5,898 nucleotides of DNA, taken from contig CAMIWP010000082.1 of NCBI GenBank assembly GCA_946402475.1, forward strand, positions 1 to 5,898, read 5' to 3'. A model generated the notes under the pieces. That model worked only from the letters and a program-made list of their open reading frames with translations, was not told where the DNA came from and ran no database searches. Of the stretch, positions 1 through 4,982 are shown in pieces. The stretch's first letter is position 1. The number at the start of each line of letters is the position of its first letter. The DNA comes from an uncultured Selenomonadaceae bacterium (GTDB lineage: Bacteria; Bacillota_C; Negativicutes; Selenomonadales; Selenomonadaceae). Made by a program: the position numbers and the translations under genes.

Positions 1-162
1 GCCTTTGCTCCGGCAAAGGATGCGGATATCAGGGGCAAGAACATTTTGTTGGCGGACGATATCATGACCACGGGGACGACGTTCCGGGCCTGCGCCGAAA
101 CGCTGAGAGAAGCGGGAGCGCTGAAGGTGTACGGATTGGCGCTTGCCAGTGACAGGGTATGA
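1..162 (+). CDS. comFC: ComF-family phosphoribosyltransferase, C-terminal end (partial)
   Basis: Frame 1 is open from the window edge to a TGA at 160-162 and gives the last 53 residues of a protein. It contains the PRPP-binding loop of type I phosphoribosyltransferases, LLADDIMTTGTTF (residues 17-29 of the fragment). An acidic pair is followed by the TTGTT phosphate loop, and the segment AETLREAGALKVYGLALA then fits the last helix and strand of the ComF fold. ComFC proteins are cytosolic and contribute to DNA uptake and transformation in several bacteria; their exact substrate is unclear. Placement upstream of yvyF-flgM-flgN-flgK matches the comF-flagellar array of Bacillus and supports ComFC over a purine-salvage phosphoribosyltransferase. 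The N-terminal zinc-finger half lies outside the window, so the identification rests on this motif and on context. Confidence 0.8.
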   Translation, partial: AFAPAKDADIRGKNILLADDIMTTGTTFRACAETLREAGALKVYGLALASDRV

Positions 163-186
163 GGTTGGGCGGTCTTTTGTGATTTT

Positions 187-192
187 GGGAGG
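187..192 (+). promoter_or_regulatory. Ribosome binding site supporting a TTG start for ilvB
   Basis: GGGAGG at 187-192 lies 8 bases before TTG at 201. It is 14 bases from the next possible start, ATG at 207, which is too far. The spacing therefore favours TTG, giving an N-terminus MRMNGAQ that matches the usual M-K-L-N-G-A-Q type start of this enzyme family. Confidence 0.65.
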
Positions 193-200
193 TTTTCTAC

Positions 201-1895
201 TTGCGGATGAATGGAGCGCAGGCTGTTCTTGAGAGCCTGAAAAAAGAAGGCGTGGACGTTGTGTTCGGGTATCCCGGCGGCGTTGTCCTGAAACTTTACG
301 ATGAACTGTACAAGATGAAATTCCCCCATATCCTGACGGGGCATGAACAGGGAGCGGTGCACGCGGCGGATGGCTATGCCCGCGCTTCGGGGAAGGTGGG
401 GGTGGTCTTTGCCACCTCCGGGCCGGGGGCGGCAAACCTCATCACGGGGATCGCCACGGCGAACATGGATTCCGTCCCCCTCGTGTGCATCACGGGACAG
501 GTGGCGAATCCCGCCATTGGCAAGGATTCCTTTCAGGAGGTGGATGTCTATGGCATCACTACCCCCATCACGAAACACAATTATCTCGTCAAGGACGTGA
601 GAGAACTTCCGAGGGTGATCAAGGAAGCCTTCTTCATCGCCAGGACGGGCCGCCCCGGCCCCGTTTCCATCGACGTGGCGGCGGATGTGTTCCCTGCGGA
701 GTTTGACTACGAATATCCGGATGCGGTGAAACTGCGGGGGTATACGGGGGACTACAGAGGCGACGCATCGGAAATCGATAGGGCAGCGGAGGCCGTTGAG
801 GAGGCGGAGCGGCCCCTGGTGTTCTTCGGCGGCGGCGTGACCTCCTCCGACACATCGGAAGAACTCCGCGCCATTGTGGAGCATCTGGGCGTACCGAGTA
901 CATCCACCCTCATGGGCCTCGGTTGCATTCCCTCCGATGCGAAGGGCTTTCTGGGGTTTGCGGGAATGCACGGAGCCTATGGGGCAAATATGGCCATTCA
1001 GGAGTGTGACCTCCTCCTCTGCATCGGCATGAGGTTCAGCGACCGGGTGACGGGCCGGGTGGCAGAGTTCGCGCCGAAGGCGAAAATCATCCACTTCGAG
1101 CTTGACCCTGCGGAGATCAACAAAAACGTGGCGGCGGACTGCCGCGTTCTCGGCGATTTGCGCTGGTCCCTGCCCCTTTTACGGGACAAGCTCAGGGCAT
1201 CGAAAACGGATTTTCGGGAGAAGTACGCCGAGTGGACCCGTCATGTCATGGATGTGGCGGCGGAGCATCCTTTTTCCTATGCGCAGGAGGGGGATGCCAT
1301 CAAGCCGGGGGCACTCATCGGGAAGATCAGCGATTTGATGGATGAGAACACCATTGTCGTGACAGACGTGGGCCAGCATCAGATGTGGGCTGCCCAGTTC
1401 TACCGCGCCGGGAAGCCTCGTCAGTTCCTGACCTCCGGGGGGCTCGGCACCATGGGTTTTGGTCTCCCTGCCGCCATGGGGGCGAAGATCGCCTGCCCCG
1501 GCAAAAAAGTGGTGCTTCTCACCGGGGACGGCAGCATCATGATGAACTGCCAGGAATTTGCCACCATTGCCGATCATGACGTGGACGTGAAGGTCGTGAT
1601 TCTGGAAAATCATCTTTTGGGCATGGTGGGACAGTGGCAGAGGCTCTTCTACAACCATCACTACTCCGCTTCGGAGCTCAAGGGCAAGCGGGACTTCGTG
1701 AAACTGGCCGAGGCCATGGGGCTGAGAGGATACCGGCTGGAGAAAGCGGAGGAGCTTGAGACGCGCCTTCCGGGGATCCTCGCGGAACCTGGCCCTGCGG
1801 TCATTGACTGCATCGTGCCCAAGGAGGAGAATGTCCTTCCCATGGTGCCGGGAGGAAAACGGCTGGATCAGATGGTGTTGGGCGATCAACCGTGA
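201..1895 (+). CDS. ilvB: Acetohydroxyacid (acetolactate) synthase large, catalytic subunit
   Basis: This cytosolic, thiamine diphosphate (ThDP)- and FAD-dependent enzyme condenses two pyruvates to acetolactate, or pyruvate with 2-oxobutyrate. It is the first shared step of valine, leucine and isoleucine synthesis. The 564 residues are full length for the family. The N-terminal pyrimidine-binding domain (about 1-165) has the catalytic glutamate E49 in GHEQGAVHAADGYAR. The central FAD-binding domain (about 185-330) carries MHGAYGAN (256-263) and RFSDRVTG (278-285). The C-terminal domain holds the ThDP/Mg motif GDGS (442-445) with N449 and N470, followed by LGMVGQWQ (473-480), whose tryptophan is the conserved herbicide-site residue. 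The FAD-domain motifs and the ilvN gene nearby point to the anabolic, regulated type rather than the FAD-free catabolic AlsS type. The start is TTG at 201. The gene follows comF by 38 bases with no terminator or leader, so co-transcription is likely. Confidence 0.96.
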   Translation: MRMNGAQAVLESLKKEGVDVVFGYPGGVVLKLYDELYKMKFPHILTGHEQGAVHAADGYARASGKVGVVFATSGPGAANLITGIATANMDSVPLVCITGQVANPAIGKDSFQEVDVYGITTPITKHNYLVKDVRELPRVIKEAFFIARTGRPGPVSIDVAADVFPAEFDYEYPDAVKLRGYTGDYRGDASEIDRAAEAVEEAERPLVFFGGGVTSSDTSEELRAIVEHLGVPSTSTLMGLGCIPSDAKGFLGFAGMHGAYGANMAIQECDLLLCIGMRFSDRVTGRVAEFAPKAKIIHFELDPAEINKNVAADCRVLGDLRWSLPLLRDKLRASKTDFREKYAEWTRHVMDVAAEHPFSYAQEGDAIKPGALIGKISDLMDENTIVVTDVGQHQMWAAQFYRAGKPRQFLTSGGLGTMGFGLPAAMGAKIACPGKKVVLLTGDGSIMMNCQEFATIADHDVDVKVVILENHLLGMVGQWQRLFYNHHYSASELKGKRDFVKLAEAMGLRGYRLEKAEELETRLPGILAEPGPAVIDCIVPKEENVLPMVPGGKRLDQMVLGDQP

Positions 1896-1910
1896 TGGGG
1901 AGAGAGCAGA

Positions 1911-2825
1911 TTGGAGCATTTGATTAAAGATTTGGACAGGGATGAGGTTCGTTCCGGCTTTCTGGTCACATCGCGCAGGAAGAAAATCTGGAATGTGGAA
2001 CTGATGATCCTGATGGAGCTTGACCGCATCTGCAAGAAGCACGGACTGCGTTACTTCCTCGACAGCGGAACGATGTTGGGAGCGGTTCGCCATCAAGGGT
2101 TCATCCCCTGGGATGACGATATGGATCTTGTTATGATGCGACCCGAGTATGAGGAATTGAAGCGGATCGCTCCCGTCGAGATGAAGGATCCGTTCTTTTT
2201 CCAGACGGTGTATACGGACAGATGTATTTATAATATTGCGAAGTGCAGATACAACAGGAGTTCTGCCATAGAATTTCCTCGGGATCGCGAAGTGAACCAG
2301 GGGGTGTTCATAGACATCTGGCCCCTGGATGCTGTTGCGGACGGGAGTCCTCGAAGCGAGAGGATCTATCTGATCGAGCGGGAACTGTACACGGCAACGG
2401 TGGATTCGGAGTCTGCATGGCACATGCTGGAGCAAGGGGAAAATGTCATTCCCAGCGAGACATTGCGGCGGGTGTTGGCATTGCCTGCCGTGGAGCGGTT
2501 CCGCGAATTCGAGTCGTTCTGCGAGAAGCATTTTCATGACTCATCGATGGTGAATTGCTTTGCCATGGAAGCAGGCGGAAGATTCCAGTATGAAGATTGC
2601 AGCAAGAAGCTGTACGAAGATGTGGTGTATCTGCCTTTTGAGGGGTTGGAATTACCGGTTCCGGTCGGATATGAGGAGCTTTTGCGGAGGTATTACGGCG
2701 ATTGGCGCAAAATCGTGAAAATGAGCGCGCATGCGACGTTCCTTTTCAGTCCGGATATACCTTATGGGGAGCTTCTTGACAAGATTTCCTTTGATGATGG
2801 AGACTGTGGAATAGCGAATTTCTGA
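1911..2825 (+). CDS. licD: LicD-family phosphotransferase
   Basis: The 304-residue protein carries the LicD/fukutin nucleotidyltransferase signature: DSGTMLGAVRHQGFIPWDDDMDL (residues 51-73), with the metal-binding acidic cluster D68-D70 and D72. GVFIDIWPLD (131-140) follows, and a typical C-terminal segment GLELPVPVGYEELLRRYYGDW (245-265). Family members move a phospho-substituent, for example phosphocholine from CDP-choline, onto cell-surface glycans such as teichoic acid or lipopolysaccharide. The true donor and acceptor here are unknown, and no licA, licB or licC is in the window. No signal peptide or membrane segment is evident, so the protein is probably cytosolic. The TTG start at 1911 is preceded by GGGGAG (1897-1902) with 8-base spacing. 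The gene lies 15 bases after ilvB and 30 before ilvN, and stretches such as 2221-2280 (22 of 60 bases G or C) are poorer in GC than ilvB. It looks like an insertion into the ilvBN unit. Confidence 0.88.
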   Translation: MEHLIKDLDRDEVRSGFLVTSRRKKIWNVELMILMELDRICKKHGLRYFLDSGTMLGAVRHQGFIPWDDDMDLVMMRPEYEELKRIAPVEMKDPFFFQTVYTDRCIYNIAKCRYNRSSAIEFPRDREVNQGVFIDIWPLDAVADGSPRSERIYLIERELYTATVDSESAWHMLEQGENVIPSETLRRVLALPAVERFREFESFCEKHFHDSSMVNCFAMEAGGRFQYEDCSKKLYEDVVYLPFEGLELPVPVGYEELLRRYYGDWRKIVKMSAHATFLFSPDIPYGELLDKISFDDGDCGIANF

Positions 2826-2840
2826 AAAATCGTGAAGCAT

Positions 2841-2846
2841 GAGGAG
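2841..2846 (+). promoter_or_regulatory. Ribosome binding site fixing the ilvN start
   Basis: GAGGAG at 2841-2846 lies 9 bases before ATG at 2856. An in-frame GTG at 2832 is upstream of this site and has no comparable purine run before it. The site therefore selects ATG 2856 and the N-terminus MKKYLLAVLVDNKPG. Confidence 0.75.
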
Positions 2847-2855
2847 CTAAGGGAT

Positions 2856-3356
2856 ATGAAAAAGTATTTGCTTGCCGTCCTTGTGGACAATAAGCCGGGG
2901 GTCCTGACTCATGTCTCGGGCCTCATCAGCCGCCGGGCATTCAATATCGAGAGCATCTCGGCGGGATATACGGAGGAGCCTTCCGTGACCCGCATCAACA
3001 TCGTGGTGTCCGTGGAATCGGAAAACGAGCTGGATCAGGTGGTGAACCAGCTGTCGAAGCTCATAGATGTCATCAAGATCGTCAACCTCAGCAAGGCGCC
3101 ATCCATCGAGAGGGAACTGGTGATGATCAAAGTGCGGGCCACAAAGGAGGATCGGGCGGATCTCGTGAACATCGTGGACATCTTCCGCGCGAACATTGTG
3201 GATATCACCCCGGAGAACGTGGTCATCGAACTCACGGGGCAGCAGGCGAAGATCGATGCCATCTGCGAGGTTCTCTCCGAGTACGACATCGTGGAGATCG
3301 CAAGAACGGGAGCCATCGGGCTTTCCCGCGGTCCCGTCCCGGTGAAGCGCATGTAA
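2856..3356 (+). CDS. ilvN: Acetohydroxyacid synthase small, regulatory subunit
   Basis: The 166-residue protein is the ACT-domain partner of IlvB. It activates the catalytic subunit and confers feedback inhibition by valine. The N-terminal ACT domain (about residues 3-78) has the signature DNKPGVLTHVSGLISRR (11-27) followed by AFNIESISAG (28-37). N12, G15 and N30 match positions known in E. coli IlvH to matter for valine binding, so feedback inhibition is probably kept. The C-terminal half (about 79-160) has the expected IERELVMIKV (84-93) and the late ARTGAIGLSRG segment (149-159). The length is usual for the family. The gene is separated from ilvB by licD instead of following it directly, but should still be on the same transcript. 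No GC-rich terminator follows it. A longer version starting at GTG 2832 would add eight residues with no family support. Confidence 0.95.
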   Translation: MKKYLLAVLVDNKPGVLTHVSGLISRRAFNIESISAGYTEEPSVTRINIVVSVESENELDQVVNQLSKLIDVIKIVNLSKAPSIERELVMIKVRATKEDRADLVNIVDIFRANIVDITPENVVIELTGQQAKIDAICEVLSEYDIVEIARTGAIGLSRGPVPVKRM

Positions 3357-3372
3357 CGGCGTGTTCTTCGTC

Positions 3373-3401
3373 GGCACAAAATATTTCAATTTTGTTATAA
3401 A
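3373..3401 (+). promoter_or_regulatory. Candidate housekeeping promoter with extended -10 for yvyF
   Basis: TATAAA at 3396-3401 is preceded by TG at 3393-3394, which makes an extended -10. GGCACA at 3373-3378 lies 17 bases upstream and matches the -35 consensus TTGACA at three of six positions. It lies in the gap after ilvN and would give a leader of roughly 120 bases ahead of yvyF. The call is by pattern only. Confidence 0.45.
3376..3395. repeat. Operator-like inverted repeat in the promoter spacer
   Basis: ACAAAAT (3376-3382) and ATTTTGT (3389-3395) form a perfect 7-base inverted repeat around a 6-base spacer. It fills the interval between the candidate -35 and -10 elements, where a dimeric repressor could block polymerase. 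The stem is AT-rich and no T-run follows, so it is unlikely to be a terminator for ilvN. The binding protein is unknown. Confidence 0.4.
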
Positions 3402-3424
3402 AATTTCGGGGGTCAAAAGGATTT

Positions 3425-3458
3425 TGCTCTTTTGCGGCGAATGAAGAATAAAAGAGCA
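3425..3458 (+). repeat. Inverted repeat in the yvyF leader
   Basis: TGCTCTTTT (3425-3433) and AAAAGAGCA (3450-3458) are perfect 9-base complements separated by 16 bases. In RNA they could form a hairpin downstream of the candidate promoter. The bases that follow (GTTTGTGTTTA) are not a clean U-tract, so termination is doubtful. The left arm recurs upstream of flgM. Confidence 0.45.
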
Positions 3459-3485
3459 GTTTGTGTTTATGGGGAGAGCGCAAGA

Positions 3486-3507
3486 GAATGGTCTTTGCAG
3501 GCCATTC
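3486..3507 (+). repeat. Hairpin just upstream of the yvyF ribosome binding site
   Basis: GAATGGTC (3486-3493) pairs with GGCCATTC (3500-3507), including one G-U pair, around a 6-base loop. It ends about ten bases before the AAGG (3517-3520) that serves yvyF. It could influence ribosome access or leader stability, but no known riboswitch class is recognised here. Confidence 0.4.
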
Positions 3508-3530
3508 GATCAAAAAAAGGATGTGACGTA

Positions 3531-3950
3531 ATGGCTGGAAAAATCAAGAATTGCCCGGTTTGCGGCAAGCTCTACAGCGAAATTGGACGGAAGATGTGTC
3601 CGGATTGTTACGAAAAGCAACAGGACAAGGAAACGGAGGTCGTGAATTTTGTTCGCGACAACAAAGGCGCGAAGATCCCGGAGATCATCGAGGCGACGGG
3701 TGCACCTGAGTCGATGATCAAACGGCTGATCCGGGAAGGACGGTTCGAGCAGATCGGCATCAAGATGTCCTATCCCTGTGAGAAGTGCGGAGAGCCCATC
3801 ATCATGGGAAAGCTCTGCCAGTCTTGCCAGGACAAGATCAAGAGTGAGCTTCAGCATACCCAGGCGAAGTTCATGGCGGCAAAACCGGCCCAGAAGCCGG
3901 ATGTCGGCACCCAGACGAGAGGGCGTGGCATGTACTCTCTGAAAAAATAA
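3531..3950 (+). CDS. yvyF: Flagellar operon zinc-ribbon protein, YvyF/TIGR03826 type
   Basis: The 139-residue protein has two four-cysteine zinc-ribbon pairs flanking a helical middle. The first set is CPVC (C8, C11) and CPDC (C23, C26). The second is CEKC (C83, C86) and CQSC (C96, C99). Between them, residues about 49-77 (IPEIIEATGAPESMIKRLIREG) look like a helix-turn-helix. The tail from about 110 is basic and probably disordered. This matches the small protein encoded between comFC and flgM in Bacillus flagellar operons, whose molecular role is poorly known; a regulatory or nucleic-acid-binding job is an inference. ATG 3531 is chosen because the protein then begins just before the first zinc ribbon and AAGG lies 10 bases upstream. 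An open frame extends back to 3432 but encodes nothing recognisable. It is followed by a strong terminator, so it may form its own short transcript. Confidence 0.85.
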   Translation: MAGKIKNCPVCGKLYSEIGRKMCPDCYEKQQDKETEVVNFVRDNKGAKIPEIIEATGAPESMIKRLIREGRFEQIGIKMSYPCEKCGEPIIMGKLCQSCQDKIKSELQHTQAKFMAAKPAQKPDVGTQTRGRGMYSLKK

Positions 3951-4040
3951 GGGAAACGCTCATTTTCTCATTCGTAGGCATAAAACGCAGAAAAAAAGAG
4001 AAATCGAAAGATAACGTGAGTTAATCGCCAAAAACAGATA

Positions 4041-4073
4041 AAGGGCGGGAGTTAAGTCTCCCGCCCTTTTTTT
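4041..4073 (+). terminator. Rho-independent terminator after yvyF
   Basis: The stem GGGCGGGAG (4043-4051) pairs perfectly with CTCCCGCCC (4058-4066) around a 6-base loop. Two flanking A-T pairs extend it, and a run of seven T follows (4067-4073). It ends the yvyF transcript and separates it from the flgM unit. No equal T-run lies on the opposite strand. Confidence 0.92.
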
Positions 4074-4079
4074 CGATAG
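4053..4079 (+). promoter_or_regulatory. Possible sigma-28-type promoter for flgM, overlapping the terminator
   Basis: TAAG (4053-4056), then exactly 15 bases, then TTCGATAG (4072-4079), resembles the Bacillus SigD pattern TAAA-N15-GCCGATAT. It matches at three of four -35 positions and five of eight -10 positions. A promoter here is plausible because a promoter is needed after the terminator and flgM is commonly sigma-28-dependent. The match is partial and the site shares bases with the terminator hairpin, so the call is tentative. Confidence 0.35.
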
Positions 4080-4105
4080 ATTGGCAGAAGGAAAAGGAAG
4101 TCCTG

Positions 4106-4119
4106 CTCTTTTGAAAGAG
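4106..4119. repeat. Short inverted repeat in the flgM leader
   Basis: CTCTTT (4106-4111) and AAAGAG (4114-4119) are perfect complements around TG. The left arm belongs to the 10-base word TGCTCTTTTG (4104-4113), which also occurs in the yvyF leader at 3425-3434. Confidence 0.4.
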
Positions 4120-4151
4120 GATTGGAAATCATAGGGATAGGTATCATGACT

Positions 4152-4160
4152 AGGTGGTGA
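4152..4160 (+). promoter_or_regulatory. Strong ribosome binding site fixing the flgM start
   Basis: AGGTGGTGA at 4152-4160 matches the anti-Shine-Dalgarno complement AGGAGGTGA at eight of nine positions and lies 8 bases before ATG 4169. The in-frame GTG codons at 4154 and 4157 fall inside this site and so cannot be the start. Confidence 0.8.
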
Positions 4161-4168
4161 AATCAATT

Positions 4169-4447
4169 ATGTATATCAATAACAGCATTCAGTCCATTGC
4201 GGGGACGTATGCCATGAACAGTGCGGCACCTACAAGGCGCACACCTGCGGCAGGCATGCCATCTTTCCGTGACGAGGTGCATCTTTCCAGCGAAGCGCAG
4301 ACCTTCAGGGGCATGTTGCAGGATCTCAAGGGCATGGAGGATGTCCGTCAGGACAAGGTGGATTTCTATACCGCAGCCATAGAGAGCGGCAACTATGACG
4401 TGTCGGCGGCGAACATTGCCAGCCGCATGCTGACGAGCCACTTCTGA
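4169..4447 (+). CDS. flgM: Anti-sigma-28 factor FlgM
   Basis: This 92-residue protein is a typical FlgM. An N-terminal disordered, Ala/Thr/Pro-rich part (about 1-34) is followed by the family core. EVHLSSEAQTF (36-46) opens the core, and the C-terminal helices VRQDKVDFYTAAIESGNYDV (59-78) and SAANIASRML (79-88) form the sigma-binding part. FlgM binds the flagellar sigma factor (sigma-28, SigD/FliA) in the cytosol and is exported through the completed hook-basal body, releasing sigma-28 for late genes. It is the first gene after a terminator and a possible sigma-28 promoter, and lies 23 bases before flgN. If that promoter is real, FlgM would be produced under the sigma factor it inhibits, the usual negative loop. 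Confidence 0.93.
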   Translation: MYINNSIQSIAGTYAMNSAAPTRRTPAAGMPSFRDEVHLSSEAQTFRGMLQDLKGMEDVRQDKVDFYTAAIESGNYDVSAANIASRMLTSHF

Positions 4448-4470
4448 CAGAAGACGGAGGCCGTGTGGAT

Positions 4471-4956
4471 ATGTGGCAGGAACTCATCAAGGTTTTGCAA
4501 CAGCTCAACGAGGAATACCGTGCGCTTCGTTCCCTGGGGGAAGAAAAGCATCAGCTTCTGGTGGCCGTGGATTTGGCGGGATTGGAAAAGCTCCTCAAGA
4601 AGGAGGATCGCCACACCGCCAATGTTGCGGCGGTGGAGCAGCGCAGGAAAGAGGTCTTGGCAAAACTTGCCGGGTTGGAGAAGAATCTTCGCCCCGACAT
4701 GAAGATGGCGGAGCTCTTTTCGGCGGTTTCCGATTCTCGGGTGAGAGCTGCCCTCCAGAAGCTTCACAAGCAATTGGACGAGCAGGTGGAGGCTGTGGTG
4801 CGTCAGAACGAGGTCAACTCGATTCTCGTCCATGGTGCATTGAAGGCCGTGAGCGCAAAGCTCAACCAGTTGGGCGGAGCTACCGTGGAACCGGTGTACG
4901 GACAGAGCGGCAGAGACGTTGTCAGCCACCGCAAGAATTTCGAGTTCAAGGCATGA
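4471..4956 (+). CDS. flgN: Flagellar export chaperone FlgN
   Basis: The 161-residue protein is almost wholly alpha-helical and charged, as in the FlgN family. Long amphipathic helices cover about 1-70 and 85-134, with the conserved stretch RQNEVNSILVHGALKAVSAK (111-130). A C-terminal tail contains VYGQSGRD (142-149) and ends FEFKA. FlgN is a cytosolic chaperone that binds the C-termini of FlgK and FlgL and brings them to the type III export gate. The position between flgM and flgK is the standard one. GGAGG at 4456-4460 lies 10 bases before ATG 4471 and only 4 before an in-frame GTG at 4465. The ATG fits the spacing of the other genes better, but the GTG, which would add two residues, cannot be excluded. 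Confidence 0.87.
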   Translation: MWQELIKVLQQLNEEYRALRSLGEEKHQLLVAVDLAGLEKLLKKEDRHTANVAAVEQRRKEVLAKLAGLEKNLRPDMKMAELFSAVSDSRVRAALQKLHKQLDEQVEAVVRQNEVNSILVHGALKAVSAKLNQLGGATVEPVYGQSGRDVVSHRKNFEFKA

Positions 4957-4982
4957 GCCCCATGGGCCGGGAAGGATGACAG

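Noticed and set aside
1179..2537. A 452-codon open frame on the minus strand across the end of ilvB and most of licD
   Set aside because: It is antisense to two genes with clear family motifs, its translation is rich in His, Arg and Leu with no recognisable domain, and it crosses a gene boundary. It is a by-product of codon use on the + strand.
2847..3416. A 189-codon minus-strand open frame over ilvN
   Set aside because: It lies opposite a full-length ACT-domain protein, and its translation is a His/Asp-rich low-complexity string with no motif.
3425..3470. Hairpin after ilvN read as a rho-independent terminator
   Set aside because: The stem is followed by GTTTGTGTTTA, not a continuous T-run, and the 16-base loop is large. 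Compare the clear terminator at 4041-4073.
3432..3530. N-terminal extension of yvyF back to TTG at 3432
   Set aside because: The extra 33 residues show no family pattern and cover leader inverted repeats. ATG 3531 has a ribosome binding site and starts just before the first zinc ribbon.
3402..3530. Cyclic-di-GMP riboswitch ahead of a flagellar gene
   Set aside because: Such riboswitches are common before motility genes, but the conserved GEMM core sequences and two-helix layout are not present here.
4111..4147. Housekeeping promoter for flgM from TTGAAA (4111-4116) and TATCAT (4142-4147)
   Set aside because: Each element is a fair match but the gap between them is 25 bases, far beyond the usual 16-18, and no better-spaced partner is seen.
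4393..4929. Minus-strand and alternative plus-strand open frames over flgN (including 4473-4979 +)
   Set aside because: They overlap FlgN, which has the family's helices and tail; the alternatives are Gly/Arg/His-rich with no motif.
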